In this document: positions 44,532 to 55,635 of the stretch, one piece after another
Layout of the letters: each line of letters opens with the position of its first letter
How positions within the stretch are numbered: the first letter of the stretch is position 1
From: Prinia subflava
Lineage: Eukaryota > Chordata > Aves > Passeriformes > Cisticolidae
Assembly (NCBI RefSeq): GCF_021018805.1
Contig: NC_086258.1
Span: forward strand, 5,991,081 to 6,055,080
Direction: 5' to 3'
Length of the DNA stretch: 64,000 nucleotides
Translations under genes and position numbers: made by a program
The notes under the pieces: generated by a model
The model's input: the letters and a program-made list of their open reading frames with translations, nothing else
Databases searched by the model: none
Told to the model about the DNA's origin: nothing

Positions 44532-45995
44532 CTGGGGTGCAGGAACACACCTCAATACCCCACAGCGAGTGCAGAGCAGTGAGGGGATGGAAGGTGCCTC
44601 TGCTCCATGCTCAGTGCCACTAAGTGACAGTGTGGCACCCATGGGCTGTCACTGCTGACAGTTGCTCAGCCCAGCAGTGGGAACAGAAGCGCCCGCCATG
44701 CCAGAGGCTGGCGTCGGAGTAGCTGGAGATTGCCTTTAATGAGACAGATAAAGCAAAATGAAAAGCAAATTAAGATGCAAGGATGCAGGGCTGTGGGAGC
44801 TGTCTTGAATGCAACGCTGTGACTTTCCTGGGGGAAGCTGGGGTTGCAAATGGTGGTGGAGGCACTGGAGAGGCAATTGTAGGAGATGGCCATCTTGGAT
44901 GGGCTCAAACCAGAGAGCCCTTGAATTCCTCCCAGTGCCTTTTGCAGGTACCCTGCTTCTCCAGAACCCACTGTGAGATGTGAAACACACCCTTGTGTTG
45001 CACCTTTGGTCTCAAAGTGCACAAATAATGGTGCCTCAGCTCCCCTGTCCTTCCCCCATCTCCAGTGGCTGGAGTGGGTTTGGGAAGCCCTGCAGTTGTA
45101 GGAAATAACTTTTCAACCATGTCCTGCTGATGCTGATGAAGATTGCTGGCTCTCTGCTGCAGGGCTGCTGTGGTCCACAGCTGCCTGGGATGTTGGCAGT
45201 CCATCCTAAACTTTCCATCGAGCTCCGAGCATCTGGGCTATTTCTGTAAAAATCCTGTGCTGGGTCAGGAGACAGGAAAGGGGCTTCTGCTGCAGCCAGG
45301 TCTGTCCTTAAGCAGAGAGTGTTTAACACAAAAATCCCTCCTGTTTCTCAGCAAAAAAACACTCAGGCGTTGACTATCAACGTGAGCAGCATTGCTCAGG
45401 CAAATGGTGTTTACACCCCGAAGCCTTCAGACTTTCTGGATTTTACCTGCTTCTCTGCAGAAGCCCCTTGAGAAAATGTTACTGAACAAGGCAATACTTG
45501 GGTGGATAAATTGCCTGGAACAAACGAGCTGGAATTTGTACGATCCCATTCTTCATGTAAGAAAGATGTCACTCTTTAAGCAGTCCCTGGGGAAATTGCC
45601 CACCCCGGGGAGCATCACCCTGGGCTGCCTGTGTTGGCCATCCCCTGATCTGGGCCGAGCTGCCTGGGTTTCCATGCACTGCAGTGCTTTTTTGCCATCC
45701 CTTCCCAGGAATCATGAGTGGAATCACAAACAGGAGCAAAGCAAGTTCTCATTTGCCTCCACCCCCCTCCCCACTCCAGCTGCTGAAGTGGGGTGTCGAG
45801 AGGGAGGTTTGATGCAGCCTTTTGCTGGTTTTGTGGGAGCTGCTCCCACAGCCAAAGGCATTTGGGGACACATCCCCTCCAGTCATTGCTCGTCCCTCTC
45901 GTGGCGCAGCTATTTCTGCCTCAACTTCCCAGGAAGCTGCCTCCAACGCTCCCCAGTCTAAAACCACGCTGGTTTAGAGAGCCAATTTCATCCCT
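44532..45995. other. Unique non-coding DNA, no gene seen
   Basis: Short overlapping frames. CCTTTAATGAGACAGATAAAGC at 44731-44752 has homeodomain and GATA cores. Nothing else recognised. Confidence 0.5.
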
Positions 45996-46008
45996 GCTTC
46001 CATGTCTC

Positions 46009-46026
46009 ATTTGCATATATTTGCAT
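46009..46026 (+). promoter_or_regulatory. Tandem pair of perfect POU octamers
   Basis: ATTTGCAT at 46009-46016 and again at 46019-46026, same orientation, start-to-start distance 10 bases, about one helical turn, so both sites face the same side of the DNA. The string reads ATTTGCATATATTTGCAT. POU factors bind single octamers and can bind paired sites cooperatively. Binding is inferred. Confidence 0.55.
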
Positions 46027-49000
46027 AGCACACAGGTTTATGGGAGGGGAGGAGGTGCTGGAGAGGCACATCCTTTATTCCTCTTGTTTTCTTTTTTTTT
46101 CTTCTCTCCTTTCAGCAGATTTGTATTTATTTATTTAAACCCAGTGCTGCTGCTCTGAGGGGCTCACTCCCAGCTGGGTCCCACAGGTGACTCGGTGGTG
46201 GGTGACCTAATGCAAGCTGGGACTAAACCTCAAGAATTTTCACTCAGTATAGGTGATTGTGTGGGGTCTAGCCCTTGTCCTTCTTCCCACAGCATCTTCT
46301 CTGGCAGGCTCTGGTGCTGCCTGGCCTGGGAAGGGGGTAAAGATTTCCTCACCCCAGCTTCCAGTTTGTGATAGCCTTGTGGAAGTGAAAAAACACCTCA
46401 GATTTCCCCAGAGTTTGCTGGATTTTCCCTCCCCTGTCTGTACATCTCTAGGTGTTGGTACTTGCCTGACACTCCTGAAGGGCTGTTCCATCTGAGATCC
46501 AGTAGAATTTGATGCTTCTTTTGGGAAACGGCAAATTCTTTCCCTTGGGATGGGTTTTATGAACCCCAGAAATGGCCCTTCTGATCCTGAGAAAGGTACC
46601 TGTAGCCTCCCTCTACCTCAGGATGTTGGGAATATGGACAGCAGGGATAATTCATGCCCAGGGGGATGTGATGACCCCAAAACAGCTCCATCCCTGTGAG
46701 CAACTGGGCAAACGAGGTGGTGCATCTTGGTGTTTTGGTTCTCATTTGCTGGTTTAGGAGCTGTGGGATCATCCTGATCAACCACAACACTTCTGGGGTA
46801 CAGCTAATACTGCTTGTCAGAAAAAAAATTTGAACAGGTGGATCCAACCAACTGCTCTGCCTGTTCCTCTGTCCTCCTTGGCCTTGGACACATCCCTGCC
46901 ACACTGTCCTTTGCTCTAAGATGGGTGAGATCAAAGAATTCCTTCCCAACCTGCTGAGGGAGAAGGGCAATCAGCAGGACAATATCACATTGGGGTCTTG
47001 GTCTGCCACCAGTGGGGCTGTGCAGACACTGGGCTCCCTTCAGCCGGGTCTCTTCCTACCCCAGGGCACGAGGAGAAGGAGAGAGCAGGCTGGGGACAAC
47101 AGCACAGGGCAGGTGAGAGTGGCCATCGGCACACAGGGAGAGGGGAGCTAAGTCCCTGGAGCAGGGAGGTGCAGGGTGCTGAGATGTTGTGAACCAGCCC
47201 TGGGCTGTCTGGAACATCTCACATTTGGCTGGGGTTTAATTTTTTATGCACAATCCTGTGTGCAGCGAGCGCGGTGCTGCGGCTCCCAGCACTGCAGAGT
47301 GCGGAGGCGAAGTGCTGAGCTGTGCTGAGAGCCAGCCCTAGCTGGGCAGGGGGAGAGCTGCCTGCCTGTGACCAGCCTGGCACAGCACGGCTCGGCTCTG
47401 CCATCCACAGAGGCACCAGGGCAGGCTGGTGTGGCCAGTGAGGGCTCGGCTGTCACCAGTCACAGCTGGGCTATGCCAGATCTGGGCTGGCAGCACAGCA
47501 GGGCTTGGCAGAGCTCCGTGCTGGAGAACATCGCCTTTAAGACCTGGACTCAGAAAAATCTAGAGCATCCCCTGGAGCGAGGGCCACAAAGGCCCCAGCC
47601 TGGACAGGCAGAGGGCTCTGGACACAGCCTGCTCTTGGCTCCAGTGCCCTCTCGCTCCCGGAGCTTTCCCAGCTGCCCAGCTCAGAGGCTGTTTGTCTTC
47701 AGCTTGACCGCCTCCCCCGCCTGTCTACTCTGCTTCCTCATTCTCGGCGTTGGGTTGAGCAAGAGCAGAACGGAGCCTCCTCGGGATCAGGGTGAGGCCA
47801 GGGGGGCCTCCAGTTCCAAGTTCCTTTTTTGTTATTGTTGGGGTTTTTTTTCCCCTCTATTTTTTTCCCTCCTTCTTTGCTCTGCACACAAAGCTGGGCT
47901 ATGATGAAACTCCAGCTCTGCCTTGCTCACAGCATTCATGCACGGCACATACTGGAAATAATTGTCCTTGGTGGAGCTCTGCAAACTGCAGAGTGATTTA
48001 ACTGAAAAGAGGTGGAAAGGAGTTTTATTTCTACACATTATGTTTGAGGCTCAGTGCAACCCCAGGTTCATCTGCAAGTGGGATTGGAGGCAGAGTGGGC
48101 TCAGGCTGGATCTGCAAGCCCTGTGACCGTGGCCATGTTGTGCCATGCCTGAGTTAATATTTCTTGCCAGTCAGCAGCACTTTCTGCACTGAGCTTGACA
48201 TGGCTTTGGGTTTTTAGTCTCAAGCCGTGGCTGCCTGCAATGCCCCATGTAGTGCAACCACTGCAATGGGCTCAACATCAACCCCCCTGTTGGTTTCTCC
48301 AAGTTTGGGATCAGATGCCACAGTGGGAATTCCTGTAGGTGCCAAGTCGTGCTGATAAGGGAAATATGTTGGGTGCTCACTGAGTGTAGAGTGTTCTTCA
48401 CAGCTTGGTCTCTCCTCTATGTGCCTTAAGCCACGGGTGATTTTGCAAATCTTGCTTTACTTTTTTAGGTGTACAAACTAGCTGGGGAACGCCTGGCTTG
48501 TCCATTGCATTATTTTGATGGGCAGAGGGAAGTGTAAGCTGAAAGAGGAGGATTGGCTCCAGGACCATTTGGAGGTGTTAGGAGCAAGGATTTTGTCTGA
48601 TCAGATTTAAGAAAAGGGCCCATCTTTACAGGGCAAAGATGTAGAAGCCCCAGCCACCATAAAACCTCTCTGGATGAGATTTTGTCTTGCCTAATGAGAG
48701 CTCCCTGCCCTGTGCCAGCAGGAGTTGTGTGTGCAGAGTGTGTTCTCAGCACCATTCAGGATATAACTCATTCTTTGGTTTGCTCATTCTTCATACCACG
48801 TCCTCCTTCTCTAGTTCACACAACAGAACTGCAATTTGTCAGGATGTGTTGTGGAATTTCTGTCCACAAAACTAATTTTTCTTCAAACTTCCCATTCTTT
48901 CCAATAGCCAAGCCATTTTCCTGTGACACTGCTCTTGGTCACTGTTGTTGTTCATCTCAGCTGGCTTAGCTTAGCACTTTGCAGTTGGTCAAGGTCAGAT

Positions 49001-49799
49001 GTGACTGTTTTCTGATTCCATTGGGATAAAGACCAAATCCTTTTTCTGTGAAAACTTGGGGCACAACCATCCACCCCTTGGTGAGGAGAACCTTGCCACT
49101 GCTTTTTTGGTTTCACCAACTTCTGTTCTCTTCTCCTCTGGTGTGAGCAACAATGCACAACCTCTAAACTGTTTTCTCCTACCAACTCAGGAAGATGTGA
49201 CCTCACATGTTCTTCTTGGAGCTCTGCAGAAAAAGGCTTTTGCATTATTTACTCTGTTTTGGAGCTGGAGCCAGACCTGACTCTGGGCTTGTTCAGCTCA
49301 AGGCAATAGAGGTGGGAGTGAAGCCCTCCCAGTAACACCATCAGAGCCACTGGAGCTGGGCTCAGGTTTCCTCCCTGGCTGGTTCTCCTGGCTCAGCAGA
49401 GTCGGGCCCTGTTCCCTGCCGGTGTAATGCTGACACGGGAGCTTTTAGCTCAGTTCAGCCCTGGTGTGGCTTCCCCAGACACCACCCACTAGTCAGGCTT
49501 TGTGCTTGGGGTGCTCCATCCCAGCTGACCTGGGGCCAGCCAGCCCTTTGCAGGCACTCTGTGGTGAGGCAGAGCCAAATTCTTGACTTCTGGCCCTTTG
49601 GCCATGGCCAGGGTCGGTGTGGGGTGGGGAGGAGGAGGAGGAGGGGAAGGGCTGCAATGTCAGCTCCGGTTGGAGTTCCCCCACCCCCGTGCCCAGAGAA
49701 GAGATGCCAGTGTGGTCCTTTGCCTGCTGGCAGCCGACTTTTCCCCCATCCATCCACCCTTGCTGAAGCATAGAGCCGGGAGTGGGGGATCCATTCAAC
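46027..49799. other. Unique non-coding DNA, no gene seen
   Basis: Contains T/C-rich pieces at 46079-46115 and 47823-47880 and otherwise ordinary DNA. Frames reach 189 codons without recognised domains. No fossil retroposon was recognised, which makes this the longest plain stretch in the right half. Confidence 0.5.
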
Positions 49800-49995
49800 A
49801 CCTGCTTTCCTCTCCTCCTCCTGCCGCCCTCGTCCCCCTAATTCCCCCCCCCCCCCCCCCAAAAATCTTGCATCATCTAAAAAAACCCCACATTCTCTGT
49901 GGCTGCTTTTTCTTGCTAACCTCCGCTCGCTTTGCCTCTCCTCCCCTCCCTCCCTCCTCTCCATCTCCCTCCCTCCCTCTCTCTGGGGGGAAAAA
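49800..49995 (+). repeat. Polypyrimidine region with C17 run
   Basis: Two C/T-rich parts flank a run of 17 C at 49844-49860 that is followed by five A. The minus strand is correspondingly G-rich. The C run can form an i-motif and its complement a G-quadruplex, and it is likely length-variable and hard to sequence. It sits directly left of a CpG patch. Confidence 0.75.
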
Positions 49996-50000
49996 AGGTC

Positions 50001-50360
50001 ATTGCGCAAATGATTAGTCAGAGCTCAGTTGCTGTAGCAACCGGCTGCTGGAACTGGGACAGGCGTGCAGCGAGGACAACGGAGAGGTCGAGCATCAGCC
50101 GGGCTGGGGAGCCCAGCCTTTGTATGCGCGCCCCGGAGCCGGGCGCTGCGGAGCCCCCGCTCCAGCCACGCGTGGGGCCCTTCCACCGCCAGCCCCGAGC
50201 GCCGGCCCGGCTCCGGCGCCTCCCCTTGCCGGCATCTCGGTGGAGCCGATGCCGCCTTGGGGCTTCTCCGGTGCCTCCCGGCGCGGTGGCACCGTCCCTC
50301 GCCGGGAGGGAGGGTCCTGCTCTCGGCGGGGCGGCCGTGGAGAGGGGCACGTCGTGGGTT
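50001..50360. promoter_or_regulatory. CpG island with X-box and C/EBP-like site
   Basis: From about 50060 to 50355 CpG is frequent (TGCGCGCCCCGGAGCCGGGC, GCGCCGGCCCGGCTCCGGCG, CTCTCGGCGGGGCGGCC). At its left edge are ATTGCGCAAAT (50001-50011, C/EBP-like), TGATTAGTCA (50011-50020) and GTTGCTGTAGCAAC (50028-50041), a perfect inverted repeat that fits the RFX X-box. This is the strongest promoter candidate in the window by composition. No coding frame with a known domain follows on either strand, so it may be a non-coding first exon or an orphan island. Confidence 0.5.
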
Positions 50361-51997
50361 CCTCCAAGGGAACGTGTGCCGCTGGGGTTCAGGGCTCCTT
50401 GTCCTCTTGCAACATCCCACACATGAAATATGAAGCCAAGTTCCTCCTGATCCTTCAGGAGGAACCAGGCGTTAACTGTGTCCTGCCCAATTTCAGTTCC
50501 AGAGTGCTGCAGTCCCTCTGCCTTCAGTCCCCGAGCAGCTTTAGACAGAGGCTTTTCCAAACCTTCCTTCCTCTCTCCCTGCCCTAAACCTGAGGACAGC
50601 AGCCTGGCATGCAGCATCCACGGGCTGCTTGGCCTTGGAGCACAGAGCAGGGGCTCTTCTGGGAGCGCTGGGCCACATGCACGGTGCTGTTCATCACTGT
50701 GCTCATCATCTCCCAGTTCTGCCGAGGCTGCTGGGGCCCTCCAGTGCTGGCTCAGCCTGTCCCAGTTAAGCCCCAGCCCGGATGGTGAGGCTGAGGAGGG
50801 TCAGCAGCAGAGCCAGTGGCAGCACAGGCACAGACCCCTGCAGCTGTCTGGTGGGATCCTGTGCTGCCTGCAGAACTGGGGGGGATGGAGGGGGGACCCC
50901 ACCTCAGTCCTCTCCCTGGGCACTGCAGCACGTCAGCTGTCCCCCACAGCCCCCAAAGTGCTGCTGCAGGGGCCCTTCAGGGGACCTCCATGTGTGAACA
51001 GGGACCTGTTCCTGTCACCAGCTCCCTGCTGTGGAGAAAATGTCAGCTCTAAATTCTGTGGGGTGGGAGAACCTTGGCACTGGACTGTCTCCATCCCTGC
51101 TGTTCTCCTTGCACACCAGTCCTTCAGGGGCTGAAGAGCAGTTTATTTTCCAGTGTGCACTGCCTGGGTATTTAAGTAAGCTGCTCCTTGCTCTTTGTAT
51201 GTTGAGCAGCGATTTGGGGTCTTGCTTCCATCTGGGATGTGTGTGGAGTGTGAATGGGCTTGAGGCTGCAGAGGGCTTTGAGACACCCAAAGGAAAGTGC
51301 TGGGGCGGAGTGATGAGGTAAGGCAGCTGGAAGTTGGTGCAAGTGGTGCTGTAAAACCTCTGCTTTTGACTCTGGGCAGGATTTTGGGAATGTCTTTGGT
51401 CTCTTGCTCAAGGTTGAGCTCTGTGCATCCATCTAGAAAGCTGTGGGCTGGCGTCCTCAAGCCTAGGAAATTATTTTAGTCTGACTTTGTGGGAAACAGC
51501 AGGAAAGGGCTATTTATGCAGAAAATGGCTTCCAATAAACACGCTTCCTTTGGGAGTGGAGAGAAATTGCTGAGATGTGCTGGAAGTCTTTTCCCTTTCC
51601 TGGGACTGTCCTTATTGCCAAGAGCGAGCCAGCCACGCGGCACGGCCGCGCCGGCGCTCGGCGACGTTCACTGCCCTGCTTCAACCCCCTGTCCCCAGCT
51701 CTCCATCACCCTGAGGGTGGAGAGGGGCTTTCAAGGGCACCTCTCGCTCTGACTTGCCCACTGATGCTCCTCTTGGTCCTATGAATGGTCCTCCAAACCT
51801 CTTGAGATTTCCCTTGGATCCCAGCATTTCCTTCTTGCCTCCATTTTTTTGGAGCTGTGTGATTGCAGAGCACTGGAAGGGGATTGCTGGTTTAAGGGCT
51901 TCTTACCTCATGGTTGCAGAGACGAGCTCAGCAGAGTGATGTCAGAGCGGCCTACAGGCTTGAGAGCCAACAGGGAAATAAAAGCAAGGCAACTGGT
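50361..51997. other. Unique non-coding DNA, no gene seen
   Basis: A 218-codon plus-strand frame (50478-51134) has no recognised domain. A tight CpG string (CACGCGGCACGGCCGCGCCG and onward) lies at 51632-51662, about ten CpGs in 35 bases, without context. A donor-like GATGAG|GTAAGG lies at 51317/51318 with a weak acceptor before it. Confidence 0.45.
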
Positions 51998-52052
51998 CCT
52001 CTTTCTTTTTCCTTTTTTTTTCTTCTTCTTCTTCTTTTTTTTTTTTTTTTCT
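51998..52052 (+). repeat. T-rich simple repeat
   Basis: Pyrimidine run with TTCTTCTTCTTCTTC in the middle and T runs at both sides. No retroposon body is recognised on the minus strand to its right, so it is not clearly a poly(A) tail. Confidence 0.75.
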
Positions 52053-53084
52053 TGCAAATCTCATTATTTTAAAGTATCTTCTCTGATTTTTCCAGTGTCT
52101 GGAAATCTTCAGGAGCTCTAAACTCTCGGGGTATGCCATGCTGTTTTGCTTTTTTCAGTCCTTTTTTCCCTTTGGAGGTGGTGAGTAAACCCTGCAGATT
52201 CAGCCCAGCTCACTAATATTTCAGATTATTGAAAACAGCAAAAGGGAAGAGTGAATGAACCTGAAGCCTCCAGGAGAGGGCCAAAAATTCCTGTGACTCA
52301 CTCAAACACTATTTCTGAGCTTGAAAACCCAAAATGGTGCCTGTTTCTTGCTGCCCCTTACAATGGCCCAGGAGATCATAACAATCCAGAACATGGTTTG
52401 GGTTACAAGACTCCCAGGTTCACATTTTTTCCTGTAGATTTTGTCTCTCAAACCCCTCCTCTCTCCTTAAGGACCCCCAAGGTCCAGGCTAGAGATGGTT
52501 GTGCCACCATTTGAAGACGTGAACCTTATCCTGAGCGTCCGTGAGCTGGAAGAAGAGTGGAGAAAGCACTGAGGGTTTTTCCTTTTATGGGTCATATCCA
52601 ATTAAGTCTTCAAGTAATCAGCACTGTCTGTGGTGATTTGGAGCACATCCATGACTGTATGAGAGCTTCCTGCATGGAAAGAACATAAGAGGGGAGAGCT
52701 TGGGAACATCCTAGTGACAGAGGTGATGCAATCCAAGGCGATGGGGAAGCTTTAAAGCCATTTGGCAAAGCAAGCATTTGTGGTTTCACCATAGCCCTGC
52801 AGCACTGCTCCTCACTGAGAAGAAGAGGATGTGTTCCCTGGCTGCAGAGAATCCCTGAGTGGGATGGGCTGTGACCTGGGCTGGCTGAGCCTCTCCTGGC
52901 AGGAGCAGCTGGGAAGGGGAGCACAGGGAAGAAGGCATGCAGCCCTTCCCTCAGCACTGTCATCCCAGTGAGTGCATGCTCCTCCAAAGAAATGTATTTG
53001 TGAGCATTTGTCAGTGACTGCCGTCGAAGGAGGCAAAAATCTATAACCTGGGGTCAGGCCTTTCTTGCAGGCTCTCATGTCACG
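52053..53084. other. Unique non-coding DNA, no gene seen
   Basis: AT-leaning with short overlapping frames. No repeat, motif cluster or CpG patch. Confidence 0.5.
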
Positions 53085-53580
53085 AGATTCTCTCCACCTC
53101 CTCCCTCACACTGCAGGGAGCAGCCCCTCTGCGCTGTGTCTCATCTCGCTGACACGGCTTGGCCGTAGTCCGTGTCCAGGAGGTCGCCGGCAGACGTCGG
53201 CTGTCGCTGGAAAATAGCTGGAGTGGTGTCCTGGGGACGCCACGGGTGCAGGCAGCTCCAAGTGACCCCGTCACTGCAGCTGTCCTGATGGGTGAGTGCC
53301 ACGTGCTGCCGGCGCTGCCAGCCCGGGCTGTGCCGCGGCGGGGTGGGCGATGCTCCTCGCTGGGGTCTGTCAAGGGAAATCCACCACGGAGTTAATGTGT
53401 GCTCCGCTTCCAGCCCTCCTTTGTTAAGGGGTTTGGCCCGGTGCCACGCGGGGAGCGCGGCAGGCAGCGCTGGGGGCCAGCGGGGACAGCTTTTGTTCAA
53501 CGCCGTGGCTCCCCCATGGAAAGGACGGTTGGCCAAAATGGGGCGCGTGCGAGCGCGGCAGTCGCTCTGCCTGGGGAGGA
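53085..53580. promoter_or_regulatory. CpG-rich region, possible promoter with first exon
   Basis: CpGs recur over about 490 bases (CGGCAGACGTCGGCTGTCGC, GCCGGCGCTGCC, CACGCGGGGAGCGCGGCAGG, GGGCGCGTGCGAGCGCGGCA). ACGTC at about 53194 gives a CRE half-site. A strong donor-like GATGG|GTGAGT lies at 53291/53292 on the plus strand, which would end a first exon of unknown start. No domain in the frames that cross it. Confidence 0.4.
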
Positions 53581-54814
53581 GCCCAGCTGCTCTCTCCTCG
53601 GCATTGAATTCCCTGGGGCTTTGTGGGAGCACGAGGAAGCTGTTCGCTCCCAAACCCCGCTGGGGGTTTCACTCGTGCTGTGGCAGAGTGCTGCTCCCCG
53701 TGTCAGCTGAGTGGGTGCTCGGGTGTCCCATTTGTAACGCCCGGGAGCGATGCTCGTAGGGGTTTCCCTCGTTCAGTGGCACTGGGGCAGTGGGTGGCTG
53801 TGACATGAGACAGCTCCTCTGCCCGTCCTGGGTCAGGGCCAGGCCCTGCTCAGCTTTGGTTAAGCTGAGCACAGCTAGCAGACTGCCGGATTTGGCCCTC
53901 TCCATCTGCTGGAAACACTCCCTGTTTTGCCCAGCCTTTGTTTCCTCCCAGCTCCTCGTTATTTTTCATGGCGTTTTCCCTTCTGACTCTTGTGCTGCTC
54001 GAGGCTGTTGGTGCAAGCTCAGCATTTGGGCTCGTGCTTGTTCAGCTGAACACGGATCTGTGCGAGCTGGGTTATTTCGTGTGCTCCCCAGCACAAGGGG
54101 TCCCAAAGAGCGAGGCTCAGCCCCACCTTGGCCCTTTAACAACAGCAGGGAACAGCACGTCCACGCGAACCCAAGCCCCGAAACCCACGGGGAATGACGC
54201 AGTGAAGGTGAAATTTCAAAGGGAGACGGGAAGTGCATGGCAAGAGCAGGGGAAACAGAGGAGAGAATAGCCGGAGCTGACCTCAGCAGGGAGGGGAGCC
54301 CGGCCGCACGCATGGAAGGGAAACGGGAAAAGGATACAGCTGGGACCGGCTGTGACACCCGTGTGCTCTGTCCCAGCAGTGTCCTGCTCCCCGCTTTCCC
54401 CCGGGATGGGCTGGGGCAATGGGCCAGGTCAGGGCCAGCTCCCAGCACACCAGGGCTCCTGGAAGCATCCGTCGGGGATTGCCTCAAATGCACCCATTGG
54501 GGCAGCTCTGGAGCTCGGCCACCGGCAACCAGGGATGCTCTGGGGCATCCGCATCCCCATGTGCCCGGAGCTGGCGGCCAGGAAACAGCCCTGGGGTGGT
54601 GACCGTCAGCTCCGGCTGGCTGCGGACCCGCCCCGGCTCCCCGGGTGGCTCAGGGGCGGTGCAGGGCAGATCTCGTCCTTCCAACCTTCCCGGCACGTAG
54701 CGGGATCCGGGGGTGTCACCGCGCTCAGGGCAGCCTGTCCAGAAGCGGCACAAGCCGTCCCAGGGTAGCTGCTGTCCCTCCCAGCGCTCTCGGTTTTGCC
54801 CAGGGACGATGACT
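53581..54814. other. GC-rich DNA with scattered CpG, no gene seen
   Basis: CpG density stays moderate (53.7-54.75 kb, for example CCCGGCCGCACGCATGG and GCCCGGAGCTGGCGGCC). Frames reach 175 codons with no recognised domain. It could be an extension of the promoter-like region to its left or simply GC-rich bird DNA. Confidence 0.45.
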
Positions 54815-54834
54815 CTTTTTTTTTTTTTTTTTTT
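54815..54834. repeat. T homopolymer
   Basis: About 20 T in a row, marking a sharp change from GC-rich DNA on the left to AT-rich DNA on the right. Confidence 0.85.
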
Positions 54835-55544
54835 AACATGTGGAGTTTTATTTTTAGCTGGAAAAAATACCCCAGCCTTTAAAAAACAAACACACACCAA
54901 GTTTTTGTGAAAAATACCCGACATAATGGGATTTTTTTTTTCTTCTTCACGAAACTGACTGTGACATTTCTAAATGAAGAGTTCCTCCTGTCCTTCTGCT
55001 CTTCCCTCCTCAATCTTCAGTGAAATTTCTCCTTTCCATAAGCACCCATTTTTTACCTCAGGATATGCTCTTTCAGGAGGAGGCACAGCAACTTTCAAGA
55101 CTGCTTTTTCTGGTGTTTTTTTTCCAAAATAGTAGAAAATTTATTAAAACATCCCTTTTGAACCTGTTACAATGGAATGAAATTAATTTTGTTTTTTCCC
55201 CCTTCTTCCAACTAGTTCTCATCTGTTCTTAGTCTTTAGTGTGGGAGAACTGGGATAATAAATGGCAGAAAGCAGATCCTACTCTTTCTTTGGTCAGGGG
55301 GAAGATTTTTGCATCCCAGCTGAACTTTTCCTTTGGGCCTGGAGGGCACCCAAAAGCCAACATCTGGAGGGGTTCATGCTTCTGACCTTCTTTTCCCTCC
55401 AGTGGAGGGACTTACAGAAGGCTTTGGGGGTCCATGGGGGTGTGGGAGGGCTGGGACTGTCCCAGGGGTTGACTGAGGGATGGCCAGGGTGGATGTGAGG
55501 ACTTGGGAGCTGGACAGCAGAAATTTCAGGTCCTGTTCAGGATT
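54835..55544. other. AT-rich unique DNA
   Basis: AT-rich with several short T runs (for example 54932-54940, 55119-55125). No fossil or gene recognised. Confidence 0.5.
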
Positions 55545-55635
55545 CTGTTTTGGGCTCTCCAGCAGCACTCCCCAGGTGACCTTGGGGAAGTCACTTTGTC
55601 ACTCTTCACATTAATTTCCCTGCCTCGAGAAGAGG
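55545..55635 (+). mobile_element. MIR/CORE-SINE-like fossil
   Basis: CCAGGTGACCTTGGGGAAGT (55573-55592) followed by CACTTTGTCACTCTTCACAT and TAATTTCCCTGCCTCGAGAA follows the MIR core order TGTGACCTTGGGCAAGTCAC, TTAACCTCTCTGTGCC, TCAGTTTCCTCATCTG. The GTGACCTTGGG-AAGTCACTT run is the strongest MIR-type signal in the window. Left part (GGATTCTGTTTTGGGCTCTC) is less clear. Confidence 0.6.

Noticed and set aside
51272..51317. 46-base exon-like piece before the strong donor GATGAG|GTAAGG
   Set aside because: The acceptor lacks a pyrimidine tract and the peptide is too short to judge.
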